Of a DNA stretch of 64,000 nucleotides, positions 26,119-34,744 are shown one piece after another. A model generated the notes under the pieces. That model ran no database searches, was not told where the DNA came from, and saw nothing but the letters and a program-made list of their open reading frames with translations. This DNA is from GWE2-40-63 sp050179685 (lineage in GTDB: Bacteria > Bacteroidota > Bacteroidia > Bacteroidales > SZUA-534): the NCBI GenBank assembly GCA_050179685.1, contig JBFXEW010000007.1, positions 93,185-157,184 of the forward strand. Reading direction: 5' to 3'. The position numbers and the translations under genes were made by a program. Position 1 is the stretch's first letter, and each line of letters begins with the position of its first letter.

Positions 26119-26126
26119 CAAAATTA
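26119..26126 (-). promoter_or_regulatory. Putative -7 element of mutA-mutB
   Basis: On the minus strand TAATTTTG, a full TAnnTTTG match 26 bases before mutA. No -33 at the expected distance. Confidence 0.5.
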
Positions 26127-26311
26127 CGAACCTTTATCAAATGCCGATCGGTAAAAAAATGTTTTTTGTCAGGGTTCGCTATTGCTTTTCGGGGTATTAT
26201 GCCTGCTGGTTCGTCTGAGCGGCGGAAAGCAATGAAATAAGCTGTTTTAAAACTGCTTAAAACAGGCAAGTTTTATCCTTAGTTTATTCACCCGGTACAA
26301 TTCATTTGGCC

Positions 26312-26460
26312 TTTCCGTAGTGCTCCGGAAGCATCTCCCGTAACCAGGAGGTGTTTCCGTACTACTACGGAAGCGTCTCCCGTAACCAGGTGGTGCTTTC
26401 GTACAGCTACGAAAACGTCTCCAGTAAATTTTTAATCATACCGTACTGCTACGAAAGTAG
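26312..26460. repeat. Tandem ~42-base hairpin repeats, 3.5 copies
   Basis: Units at 26312-26353, 26354-26396, 26397-26440 and a partial one at 26441-26460. Each starts with a hairpin: TTCCG/CGGAA in unit 1, TTCCGTA/TACGGAA in unit 2, TTTCGTA/TACGAAA in unit 3. Units 1 and 2 also share TCTCCCGTAACCAGG. The third unit keeps the stem through paired changes. Neither a CRISPR (no spacers) nor a coding repeat. Confidence 0.7.
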
Positions 26461-26634
26461 CAAATGGAAAATAGCCTGCCATATTATTACCGAAAACTAA
26501 CTTGCAAAAATAAGCTGTTTTAAAACCTCTGTTTTAACCCACTCCGAAGTTTCAATGAGGGGGCTCACGCAACAGATTAAGTTAAACCAAAGTGTTGAAG
26601 CAGGTCTTTCCTTGTAGATTGAGCCTCGTTGATA

Positions 26635-26802
26635 ATTGTTAAATTAATGTCGTTTAGTTAAAGAAATTCACCCCTATAATCCCCTCAAGGGGATACCTGC
26701 AACGATGGAACAGAGCTAGTCCTTCCGCCGCGGCGGAGAGGTGCCCGCCTTGGCGGGCGGAGGGTGAAGTCTGCTTAACTAAACGACATTGATTGTTAAA
26801 TT
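26635..26802. mobile_element. MITE-like element with target-site duplication
   Basis: Terminal inverted repeats AATGTCGTTTAGTTAA (26646-26661) and its exact complement (26775-26790), extending imperfectly inward to TTCACCC on both sides. The element of about 145 bases has no open frame and contains three GC-rich palindromes (ATCCCCT/AGGGGAT, TCCGCCG/CGGCGGA, GCCCGCC/GGCGGGC). The direct repeat ATTGTTAAATT flanks it at 26635-26645 and 26792-26802 and looks like an 11-base target-site duplication, with one extra G on the right. Confidence 0.65.
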
Positions 26803-26814
26803 GATAAACTGCTA

Positions 26815-26985
26815 ATGTCTTAAGTCTTAGGTCTAATATCTAAGGTCTAAAGTCTATCATCCAAGGTCATTGATGATTAACGATGTTCAATTTTTGATGT
26901 CAGATCTTTGTTCATTGTCAACTGCACATTATTCATTGCTGTATGGCTGAAGACTGCCAACTGAGGGCTGAAAACTGACTATTGA
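26815..26985. repeat. Degenerate short repeats
   Basis: Quasi-periodic words such as GTCTTAAGTCTTAGGTCTAA, ATCTAAGGTCTAAAGTCTA, followed by ACTGCCAACTGAGG, AAAACTGACTATTGAAAACC. Units of about 8-12 bases drift rapidly. Non-coding; such stretches occur between genes in Bacteroidota. Confidence 0.45.
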
Positions 26986-26996
26986 AAACCGAAAAC

Positions 26997-27023
26997 CTTA
27001 CAAGGGCTTGGATCCCTCGTAAG
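26997..27023 (-). terminator. Terminator of pgi
   Basis: CTTAC-A-AGGG and CCCT-C-GTAAG pair with one mismatch around a 7-base loop, followed on the minus strand by GGTTTTCGGTTTTC. Directly after the pgi stop. Confidence 0.65.
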
Positions 27024-27039
27024 ATTTTCGGATATGCTT

Positions 27040-28392
27040 TTACAAGCGGGCTTTAATGGCTTTGGTTTCGTTTTCGAAACCCGGTTTTTCGAGTAAAGCA
27101 AACATGTTCTTTTTGTAAGCTTCTACTCCAGGCTGATCGAAAGGGTTAACACCCAGCAGGTAGCCGGAAATACCACAGGCAATCTCGTAAAAATAAATGA
27201 GTTGTCCCAGGTAATACTCGTTTAACATGGGCAGTTCGATTCGCAGGTTAGGAACCCCGCCATCGACATGGGCAATAATGGTTCCCAGCTCGGCCATTTT
27301 GTTTACCTCGTCCATGCGTTTGCCGGCTAAAAAGTTCAAACCGTCGAGATTGGACGCGTCGGTATCAATTACCATTTTACTGTTGGGTTGCGCAATGGAA
27401 AGAACGGTCTCGAACAAGGCGCGCCGGCCTTCCTGGATGTATTGTCCCATGCTGTGAAGATCGGAAGTGAAATCGACACTTGCCGGGAAGATTCCCTTGC
27501 CGTCTTTACCTTCACTTTCGCCATACAATTGCTTCCACCATTCGGCAAAATAATGCAGTTTGGGGTTGTAATTCACCATAATCTCGATGTCTTTTCCCGA
27601 GCGTAGCAATGCATTTCGGGTAGCGGCATAACGCGCAGCCAGGTTTTGTTCAAAAGGCACCTCGGGTGCAGTCAGTTTCTCCATATCGGCGGCACCTTTC
27701 ACCAAAGCACCAAGGTCGAATCCCGCGATGGCAATGGGTAAAAGTCCCACGGGTGTAAGCACACTGTAGCGGCCTCCCACATCATCGGGAATTACATAGG
27801 TTTTGTATCCTTCGCGGGTGGCCAGGGTGCGCAAAGCTCCTTTGCTGGCATCGGTAATAGCCACAATACGCTGTGCAGCGCCTTCTTTGCTGTATTTTTT
27901 TTCGAGATCGGTTTTAAGGATGCGAAAAGCAATGGCGGGCTCAGTGGTGGTTCCCGATTTTGAGATAACCACTATTCCCCAGCTGCGCCCATGGAGCATG
28001 CTGCGTAACTCAGTCATGTAATCTTCGCTGATGTTTTGTCCGGCAAATACCACCAGGGGATTTTTGCGTTCATTTAACTGGACAAAGTTATCGGAAAGGG
28101 CATCAATAACGGCCTTAGCTCCCAGGTAAGATCCTCCGATGCCAATTACCACCACTATTTCGCAGTCTTTTTTAAAGCGATCGGCGGTTTGCTGAATGTC
28201 TTTCAGTTCTTCAAAAGTAATGGAAGTGGGCAGTTTAACCCATCCCAAAAAGTCGTTTCCTTTACCGGTTTTTTGGTAAAGTGCCTCCAGATGTGCCTTG
28301 GTTTCATCGGCATAAGCCAGAACCTCGTCATTACGGACAAAGTCGAGGGTTTTAGAGGTGTCGAGCAAAATATTTCCCAATTTACTGTTCAT
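27040..28392 (-). CDS. pgi: Glucose-6-phosphate isomerase
   Basis: Interconverts glucose 6-phosphate and fructose 6-phosphate in glycolysis. At 450 residues it is the shorter bacterial form. Visible: VVIGIGGSYLGAKA, the phosphate-binding SKSGTTTEPA, GGRYSVLTPVGLLP (signature 1-like), KDGKGIFPASVDFTSDLHS, and the C-terminal NPFDQPGVEAYKKNMF (signature 2). It lies 19 bases after gpsA on the same strand, so the two are likely co-transcribed. Confidence 0.97.
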   Translation of the reverse strand: MNSKLGNILLDTSKTLDFVRNDEVLAYADETKAHLEALYQKTGKGNDFLGWVKLPTSITFEELKDIQQTADRFKKDCEIVVVIGIGGSYLGAKAVIDALSDNFVQLNERKNPLVVFAGQNISEDYMTELRSMLHGRSWGIVVISKSGTTTEPAIAFRILKTDLEKKYSKEGAAQRIVAITDASKGALRTLATREGYKTYVIPDDVGGRYSVLTPVGLLPIAIAGFDLGALVKGAADMEKLTAPEVPFEQNLAARYAATRNALLRSGKDIEIMVNYNPKLHYFAEWWKQLYGESEGKDGKGIFPASVDFTSDLHSMGQYIQEGRRALFETVLSIAQPNSKMVIDTDASNLDGLNFLAGKRMDEVNKMAELGTIIAHVDGGVPNLRIELPMLNEYYLGQLIYFYEIACGISGYLLGVNPFDQPGVEAYKKNMFALLEKPGFENETKAIKARL

Positions 28393-28411
28393 ATATGTTG
28401 TTTTTGAGTTT

Positions 28412-29407
28412 CTAAGTAAGTTTTTCGGTCAGCTCTTTAATCACACGGCGTGGCGATTGTTTTTCGTAAAGGATACGGTAAATGCTGTTGGCAATAGGCA
28501 TGTCGACCTGGAATTTTTTATTGATTTCCCAAATGCCTTTCGAAGCAAAATAGCCCTCGGCCACCATATTCATTTCACTTTGGATGTATTTTACCGAATA
28601 GCCTTTACCCACCATGGTTCCAAAGTGCCGGTTTCGGCTAAACTGCGAGTAGGCAGTAACCAACAGGTCGCCCAGGTAGGCACTGTCTTTAATGTCGCGT
28701 TGAATGGGATACACGGCGTCGGTAAAGCGTTTCATTTCACGAATGGCATTACTGATGAGCACAGCCTGAAAGTTGTCGCCAAAACCCTGGCCCTGACATA
28801 CGCCGGCAGCCAGCGCGTAAATGTTTTTAAGTACCGCAGCATATTCGGTTCCCAGTATATCGTCCGACAAGTTGGTACGGATGTATCGGTTGTTGTAAAC
28901 TTCGGTTAGCGCTTTGGCTTTTTCCTGATTGGTAAAAGCTATGGTCAGGTACGACAAACGCTCCAGGGCAACCTCTTCGGCATGACAGGGACCCGATATT
29001 ACCCCAATCGATTCGTAAGGCACGGCATAGTTTTGATGTATAAACTCTCCTACCAGCAGGTTATCGTCGGGGATAATCCCCTTGATGGCTGTAACAATGG
29101 TTTTATCGTTAAGCGGAAGGGTAAGCCCCTGCAAAGCAAACTTCAGGTAAGCCGACGGAATAATAAACATAATGGTATCCGATTCGGCCACCAGTTGATT
29201 GATGTCGCTGGTGAGGTTCAACAACGAGGTGTCGAAATCCACATCGCTTAAATATTTTGGATTGTTTCCGAACTCTTTTATGTGTTCTACCACATCGGTT
29301 TCGTGAATAAACCAGTTGATGGACTGTTTTTTTTCGAGGATAATTTTTGCATTGGCTGTAGCCCAGCTTCCTCCTCCAACTATCCCAATTTTTCCTAAAT
29401 TAAACAT
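28412..29407 (-). CDS. gpsA: Glycerol-3-phosphate dehydrogenase [NAD(P)+]
   Basis: Makes sn-glycerol 3-phosphate for phospholipid synthesis from the glycolytic intermediate dihydroxyacetone phosphate. The 331-residue protein has the N-terminal dinucleotide-binding GIVGGGSWATANAKI (GxGxWA), SGPCHAEEV, and the catalytic lysine in AAVLKNIYALAAGVCQG. It is upstream of pgi in a small central-carbon operon. Confidence 0.95.
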   Translation of the reverse strand: MFNLGKIGIVGGGSWATANAKIILEKKQSINWFIHETDVVEHIKEFGNNPKYLSDVDFDTSLLNLTSDINQLVAESDTIMFIIPSAYLKFALQGLTLPLNDKTIVTAIKGIIPDDNLLVGEFIHQNYAVPYESIGVISGPCHAEEVALERLSYLTIAFTNQEKAKALTEVYNNRYIRTNLSDDILGTEYAAVLKNIYALAAGVCQGQGFGDNFQAVLISNAIREMKRFTDAVYPIQRDIKDSAYLGDLLVTAYSQFSRNRHFGTMVGKGYSVKYIQSEMNMVAEGYFASKGIWEINKKFQVDMPIANSIYRILYEKQSPRRVIKELTEKLT

Positions 29408-29432
29408 GAAGTTGTTCTGTTTTTAGTTTGCG

Positions 29433-29463
29433 CAAATATAAGCATTTTGCTGAGTGCATCGAA
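29433..29463 (-). promoter_or_regulatory. Promoter of gpsA-pgi
   Basis: On the minus strand TTCG (one mismatch to TTTG), 19 bases, then TATATTTG (plus 29433-29440), 25 bases before the gpsA ATG. Confidence 0.6.
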
Positions 29464-29504
29464 AAGCAAACATAAAAACAAAACCGGCATGCAGCCGGTT
29501 GGTG

Positions 29505-30308
29505 TTATTCCCGGTATATCTCGAACGAAAACGACTCCAGATGCCTCTCATCGGGCGGAATGGACATGATCCAATCGGTAATATCTTTGTAATTCACCTT
29601 TCCGGTATAATACAAATCTTCTTTCAGTAATACCACTACCAGTCGGTTTAACTCCCGTTGCAAACCCTTATTTTCGATAATCATTTCATACGAATCAACC
29701 AGATTGGGGTCAGGAAACTGATAGGTGGTTTGCTGCAACAGTTGGTTTGAATGTTCGTATTCGTTTGGCAGCAAAACGTACGATTGATTGGTAAACATAA
29801 AAGCCCTTACAAAGCAGGCCTGGGTTGGCTTAATGGTAAACGATAATCCGTCGCCTTCCTTATAAACAGGCTTTACACCCTCAATCCAGGCATTGAAAGT
29901 CCTGTCGATTTTGCTTTCGTACTTTATAACTGTGCATTTTATGGTTACATCAAATTTCAATTGACCTTCGGGGGTAAACGACGGATTACTTGAAAGTACC
30001 TCAACATTCTTAACCGTGCCGTTTATTTGTGAAAGAATATCGGAGGTAAAAAGCTCCTCCATACTATTTTCAGTTTCGGCCCTGAAAAAATCAGTATAAC
30101 TATTGATGTTTTCTTCAATTCCGGCTTCTTTCAGCGCTTTTACTTTAGCATCATTAATTGCTCTTTGTTTAACCTGTTCGGGCGACAAGGTTTCTCCGCC
30201 AAAAGCCACCCCCGAAACGGCTTTAACCTTGTGTTCGGTTATTTTTTTTTGTGCCGATGCGCTTAGCGCGATGCCTGTTATTAATATTATTGCCAGAAGC
30301 TTTTCCAT
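29505..30308 (-). CDS. Secreted DUF4384-type protein
   Basis: Exported protein of 267 residues with a signal peptide (MEKLLAIILITGIALSASAQ). The first half (about 25-120) has the pattern AINDAKVKALKEAGI...INGTVKNVEVLSSNP, seen in LPP20-like/FlgT-type N-terminal domains. The second half (about 135-225) is DUF4384-like: DGLSFTIKPTQACFVRAFMFTNQSYVLLPNEYEHSNQLLQQTTYQFP. Domain names are from memory of the patterns. It overlaps nothing and follows the YfaP-like gene by 3 bases, so the two are surely one transcript. Function unknown. Confidence 0.7.
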   Translation of the reverse strand: MEKLLAIILITGIALSASAQKKITEHKVKAVSGVAFGGETLSPEQVKQRAINDAKVKALKEAGIEENINSYTDFFRAETENSMEELFTSDILSQINGTVKNVEVLSSNPSFTPEGQLKFDVTIKCTVIKYESKIDRTFNAWIEGVKPVYKEGDGLSFTIKPTQACFVRAFMFTNQSYVLLPNEYEHSNQLLQQTTYQFPDPNLVDSYEMIIENKGLQRELNRLVVVLLKEDLYYTGKVNYKDITDWIMSIPPDERHLESFSFEIYRE

Positions 30309-30311
30309 TTT

Positions 30312-31079
30312 TTAAAAAAGTTGATTGGTTTCAATAAACTGACCTTCACTGATTCGGAATACCGACCACTTGTTTCCGGGTTCACCCCGGGGAATCTGGA
30401 ACACGTAAAGTAAGCGGCCTTCGGCATAAACTTTTACTGTTGCTTTGGAATCAGATAATTCTCTTGAGCTTCCATTTTGCCGGTTGGTAAAGTCGTGTAC
30501 AAAAAAATCGTAAGTGGCCAGGTCGTCAAGGTTATTAATGGTTATGGTTTCGGGACCGTATCCGTCCATGTCGTCGCGGTCGAGCCGTCCACTACCGTCG
30601 CTAAGTACTTTGGTGTGATGGTACGACAGGTGATAGCCATTCTTTTTCATAAAATGGGCATCCAAATCTACCGGCTCTCTGTCCCAATCGAGTACCATGC
30701 GTACTTTTTTTAAATCGAGAACCGGCGACACAGATATGCGGTTAAAGAATAAGGTGCCGGCAATGACTTCCACTTTAAAAATACTGCTAATGTATTTGGG
30801 ACATTCAAACTGCACCTGTAAAAAGCCATCCTCGTCGGGAACCGGAAAGCGTACTTTCCCTTCCGCATCGGAAGTGAGTTCGTATTCGTTGTCAACAGTT
30901 ACTGAAGCTCCGTCGACCGGATCGCCGGTAAGGGCATTGAAAAAGCGCAGGGTTAGGTTACCTGCTTCATCTTCTTCCATTACATCGTCGAATTTATTAC
31001 GAAACTTTTCGCGGTTATCCTGGGCAAATACTCCCTGAAAAAGAAACCCTAAAAGGAGGATGGTACTTACAATTTTCAT
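30312..31079 (-). CDS. Secreted YfaP-like (DUF2135-type) protein
   Basis: Exported protein of 255 residues with signal peptide MKIVSTILLLGFLFQGVFAQ. Residues about 45-125 look like a carboxypeptidase-regulatory or Ig-like domain (FFNALTGDPVDGASVTVDNEYELTSDAEGKVRFPVPD). Residues about 130-250 resemble YfaP: VRMVLDWDREPVDLDAHF...GYGPETITINNLDDLATYDFFVHDF, with the usual DLDxH and GYGPE motifs. First gene of a two-gene unit with the DUF4384-type protein. No known substrate. Confidence 0.65.
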   Translation of the reverse strand: MKIVSTILLLGFLFQGVFAQDNREKFRNKFDDVMEEDEAGNLTLRFFNALTGDPVDGASVTVDNEYELTSDAEGKVRFPVPDEDGFLQVQFECPKYISSIFKVEVIAGTLFFNRISVSPVLDLKKVRMVLDWDREPVDLDAHFMKKNGYHLSYHHTKVLSDGSGRLDRDDMDGYGPETITINNLDDLATYDFFVHDFTNRQNGSSRELSDSKATVKVYAEGRLLYVFQIPRGEPGNKWSVFRISEGQFIETNQLF

Positions 31080-31366
31080 ACAAGTCTGTTTTAATGGTGG
31101 TAAATTTATTGTTTTCTCTATTACAAATCAAATGGTTTACTTACAAATATTATGTAGCATTCCCGATTGCTTCTTTGGAAGTCCTTTGTCAGGAATTCCA
31201 TATCATCAAGTGAACGTTTGACATTATAGAGCAGAAAGCACCTTTAAAAGTTGCTTGCGGGACTTAAAAAAGTATGGGTGCTTAATTCCAAATCAAATAG
31301 GTACATGTAGTCGCAAATTAATCAGGATTTTGTACCTTTAGGTTTCCTAAACCAAAAACTAAGCTT

Positions 31367-32023
31367 ATGAAAACAGCTAAGAAATTTGCTCTTGTGCTTT
31401 CAGGGTGCGGAGTTTACGACGGCGCAGAGATTCATGAAGCCACGCTTTCGATGCTGGCCATTGATAAAGCCGGATGTACTTACCAGTGTTTTGCACCTGA
31501 CATTCAGCAGCATCATGTTATAAATCACCTTAGCGGTGAAGAGATGAAAGAAAAGCGAAATGTGCTGGTTGAATCGGCACGAATTGCCCGTGGAAACATA
31601 AAGCCTTTATCGGAATATAAAGCTTACGACTTTGACGGGATACTTTTCCCCGGAGGTTTTGGCGCAGCAAAAAATCTTTCCGATCTGGCTTTTAAAGGAG
31701 CTGATTGTACGGTAATTGATGAGGTTGAACAGGCTGCTATGAGCACTTATCTGGCCGGTAAACCCATTGGTGCTTTATGTATTGCTCCGGCTGTAATGGC
31801 CAGGATTTTTCAAGGGGCTTCGGTAACTATTGGAAACGAGCTCAGCACCATTGAAACCATCGAAAAAATGGGAAGCAAACACGAGCATAAAAGCTATGGC
31901 GAAGTGGCTATCGATAAGCAGTACAAACTGGTTACCACTCCCTGCTATATGCTAAAATCGACCATTAGTCAGATTGAAGCCGGTGCCACCCGCGTGGTTC
32001 AATCAATGTTGGATTTAATGTAA
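31367..32023 (+). CDS. elbB: ElbB-type glyoxalase (DJ-1/PfpI superfamily)
   Basis: The 218-residue protein has the ElbB landmarks: LSGCGVYDGAEIHEATLSMLAIDKAG at the N-terminus, GILFPGGFGAAKNLSD and the nucleophile-elbow cysteine in PIGALCIAPAVMAR, then GEVAIDKQYKLVTTPCYM. Members convert glyoxal-type aldehydes weakly and were first named for a lycopene effect in E. coli; the physiological role is unclear. A TACCTTTA element lies 26 bases upstream. sixA follows 17 bases downstream. Confidence 0.9.
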   Translation: MKTAKKFALVLSGCGVYDGAEIHEATLSMLAIDKAGCTYQCFAPDIQQHHVINHLSGEEMKEKRNVLVESARIARGNIKPLSEYKAYDFDGILFPGGFGAAKNLSDLAFKGADCTVIDEVEQAAMSTYLAGKPIGALCIAPAVMARIFQGASVTIGNELSTIETIEKMGSKHEHKSYGEVAIDKQYKLVTTPCYMLKSTISQIEAGATRVVQSMLDLM

Positions 32024-32040
32024 GCTAAACGATTTAATCC

Positions 32041-32538
32041 ATGAAAACCCTGATGTTGATGCGGCATGCCAAATCGAGCTGGAAAGAGCCCCTTCCCGAG
32101 GATAGGGAACGGCCAATTTTGAATAAGGGAATTAAGCGTACGCGACGTACCGCACGTTTTATAACAGAAAAAGGACTTATTCCGGAACTAATTCTCAGCA
32201 GCCCGGCTGTCAGAGCCTGGCAAACTGCTGATTTATTGCTTGAAGAACTGGGAACCAACATAAAGATTAAGCAGGTTGATGCTTTGTACCCGGGTAGTTC
32301 AGCCGCTCTGTTAAAAGCTACCTGGCAGGTAAACGATAAATACAACAGCTTATTAATTATTGGGCACAATCCCGGATTGAGCGACCTGGCCTGTTATCTT
32401 TTGGGAACTCAGGAAGCCTCCTGGATTCCCACATCGGGCCTGGTAGTTATTTCATTTCTTTACGACCGCTGGCAGGAAATTAAGCCGGGCGAAGGGAGCA
32501 TGCTGCATTACATTCAACCCAAAGCCTTACCCGATTGA
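32041..32538 (+). CDS. SixA-type histidine phosphatase
   Basis: Small phosphoglycerate-mutase-fold phosphatase of 165 residues. The catalytic RHA motif (LMLMRHAKSSW) and the second histidine (LLIIGHNPGLSDLACYL) are visible, together with LSSPAVRAWQTADLL. E. coli SixA removes phosphate from His residues of phosphorelay or PTS proteins; a similar role is possible, but the family is broad. Placed between elbB and ppk1 on the same strand. Confidence 0.88.
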   Translation: MKTLMLMRHAKSSWKEPLPEDRERPILNKGIKRTRRTARFITEKGLIPELILSSPAVRAWQTADLLLEELGTNIKIKQVDALYPGSSAALLKATWQVNDKYNSLLIIGHNPGLSDLACYLLGTQEASWIPTSGLVVISFLYDRWQEIKPGEGSMLHYIQPKALPD

Positions 32539-32669
32539 GCAAAATTCAGGCTTTTTAACAAATACCGTTTAATCTTGTTGCTATACATAACCCGAATATC
32601 GCGGGTATGATTTCAACAAATCGATTAAAATCTGGAAAGTTTACATCAAATAAATTAATACTTTTGGGC

Positions 32670-34736
32670 ATGAGTAATTTCAGTCTAAAATATTTCGACC
32701 GTGAGCTAAGCTGGTTGTGTTTTAACGCAAGGGTGTTGCAGGAAGCTGCCGATAAATCGACCCCATTGAACGAACGCATCAAGTTTTTAGGGATTTATTC
32801 AAACAATCAGGATGAGTTTTTTAGGGTTCGTGTGGCATCGTTGTATCGCCTGATTGAACTGGAACGAAAAAATTTCGGGAAAGAACTACAATCGTTTAAA
32901 GGGATACTTAACGATGTGCTGGCTGAAGTGCGCAGGCAACAGCTTACTTTTAATGGCATTTACGAGGAACTGATTGAAGACTTAAAACAACACAATATTT
33001 TTTTAATTAACGAACAGCAACTCGATGAGGAACAGGGTGTTTTTGTGCGACAGTATTTTCGCGACGAGGTACGGCACCATCTATTCCCCATCATGCTGAA
33101 AAATTTTACATCGGCAACGTATTTAACCGATCAGTCGATTTATTTGGCCACCATACTGCAGCGTAGCGATAAGCCTGAAAAAAACACTTATGCCATCATC
33201 GAGATTCCGACCAATGTAATTAACCGCTTTTTGGTTCTTCCTGAAAAAGAGGGAAAAAAGTTTATTATTATTCTCGACGACATTATTCGCTTTTGTCTCG
33301 ACGAAATATTTACCCGCTTTAAGTACGACGGGTTTAAGGCTTATACCTTTAAGTTTAACCGCGATGCCGAGTTAGACATTGATAACGATGTGTCGAAAAG
33401 TTTTGTGGAACTGATGGCTGAGAGTCTGGAACAGCGCAAGCGGGGTTCTGCCTTGCGTTTTGTTTACGATCGCGAGATGCCTGCTGAACTGCTCGAAGCG
33501 GTAACTCAAAAATTACGATTTACCGCCAAGGACCATTTGGTGCAGGGAGGTCCTTACCATAACTTTAAAGATTACATGAGTTTTCCGAATATCGGTGGCC
33601 CCGGGTTGGAAAACCAGAAAGTAAAACCGCTCCCGCATAAAGACATTCCCGATGGCTCGAGCATTATTCGCGTGATACGGCAAAAGGATTTAATGTTGCA
33701 TTATCCGTTTCAGAACTTCCAGTATATTGTCGATCTGCTGCGCGAGGCCAGCATCGACCCCAAAGTACGTTCCATTAAAATGACTATTTACCGGCTGGCA
33801 AACCCTTCGAACATTATCAATGCTTTGATAAATGCCGCACGAAACGGTAAGCGGGTTACGGTATTTATGGAACTTCAGGCACGGTTCGACGAGGAAGCCA
33901 ATATTTATTGGTCGGAACGCTTGCAGGAAGCCGGAGTAAAAGTACTGCAAAGTATTCCGGGATTAAAGGTACACAGCAAGCTAATTTTAATTAAACGCCG
34001 CGAGAACAATGGTTACCGGCATTATGCCAATATTGGAACCGGAAATTTTCATGAAAAAACGGCCCGTTTATACATCGACAGTTCACTTTTAACAGCCAAC
34101 CCGCAAATTACCAACGAGGTTGATAAGGTTTTCGATTTATTCGAAGCTTCGTATCGTCCCATGCGTTTTAATAATATTGTGGTAAGTCCGTTCGGTACCC
34201 GCAACTTCTTTTTAAAACTGCTGAATATTGAAATGCGGAATGCAAGATTGGGAAAGGAAGCCTGGGCTATCATTAAATTAAACAGCCTGTCGGATGTTAC
34301 GCTAATAAATAAGTTGTATGCAGCCAGTCAGGCCGGAGTAAAACTTAAGCTCATAATAAGGGGTATTTGCAAACTGATTCCGGGAATTCCCGAGCTCAGC
34401 GAAAATATTGAAGCACGGAGTATTGTAGACAAATACCTTGAACATACGCGCGCCATGATTTTCTGCAACGGGGGCGACGAAAAGTATTATATTTCATCGG
34501 CCGACTGGATGGTTCGTAACCTTGACAACCGAATTGAAGTAACAGTACCTGTTTTTGATAAGGAAATTCAAAAGGAATTGAAAGACATGATGAACATACA
34601 ACTCAGTGACAATACCAAAGCACGTGTAATCGATAAAGAAATGTCGAACAAATATTATCGCGACGGTAAAGAAACAGTTCGTTCGCAGGAAGCTATTTAT
34701 AATTATCTTAAGAATATTCACTTAACAGCTAAATAA
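32670..34736 (+). CDS. ppk1: Polyphosphate kinase 1
   Basis: Synthesises inorganic polyphosphate from ATP at the membrane. All PPK1 parts are visible: N-terminal FDRELSWLCFNARVLQEAADKSTPLNERIKFLGIYSNNQDEFFRVR, the phospho-acceptor histidine region GLKVHSKLILI, GTGNFHEKTARLYID, and the second histidine region VDKYLEHTRAMIFCNGGD. The ATG at 32670 (MSNFSLKYFDRELSW) matches relatives in length. The frame is open upstream to 32607 (ATG), and a TACTTTTG box at 32659-32666 is too close to 32670 to be its ordinary promoter, so the start is not settled. ppx follows 8 bases downstream. Confidence 0.95.
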   Translation: MSNFSLKYFDRELSWLCFNARVLQEAADKSTPLNERIKFLGIYSNNQDEFFRVRVASLYRLIELERKNFGKELQSFKGILNDVLAEVRRQQLTFNGIYEELIEDLKQHNIFLINEQQLDEEQGVFVRQYFRDEVRHHLFPIMLKNFTSATYLTDQSIYLATILQRSDKPEKNTYAIIEIPTNVINRFLVLPEKEGKKFIIILDDIIRFCLDEIFTRFKYDGFKAYTFKFNRDAELDIDNDVSKSFVELMAESLEQRKRGSALRFVYDREMPAELLEAVTQKLRFTAKDHLVQGGPYHNFKDYMSFPNIGGPGLENQKVKPLPHKDIPDGSSIIRVIRQKDLMLHYPFQNFQYIVDLLREASIDPKVRSIKMTIYRLANPSNIINALINAARNGKRVTVFMELQARFDEEANIYWSERLQEAGVKVLQSIPGLKVHSKLILIKRRENNGYRHYANIGTGNFHEKTARLYIDSSLLTANPQITNEVDKVFDLFEASYRPMRFNNIVVSPFGTRNFFLKLLNIEMRNARLGKEAWAIIKLNSLSDVTLINKLYAASQAGVKLKLIIRGICKLIPGIPELSENIEARSIVDKYLEHTRAMIFCNGGDEKYYISSADWMVRNLDNRIEVTVPVFDKEIQKELKDMMNIQLSDNTKARVIDKEMSNKYYRDGKETVRSQEAIYNYLKNIHLTAK

Positions 34737-34744
34737 GCGCATAC

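Larger units (their letters stand above)
26127..27039. other. Gene-free repeat-rich stretch between pgi and mutA
   Basis: About 910 bases with no supported gene. It holds tandem hairpin repeats (26312-26460), a MITE-like element (26635-26802), degenerate short repeats (about 26815-26985) and the pgi terminator (26997-27023). Composition changes along it, with GC-rich palindromes inside the element. Confidence 0.7.

Noticed and set aside
26312..26460. CRISPR array
   Set aside because: The units are contiguous without unique spacers, the repeat contains its own loop, and there are no cas genes.
28358..28909. 183-codon open frame on the plus strand
   Set aside because: It lies fully antisense to gpsA, whose product is complete with all motifs. 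The translation shows no family pattern.
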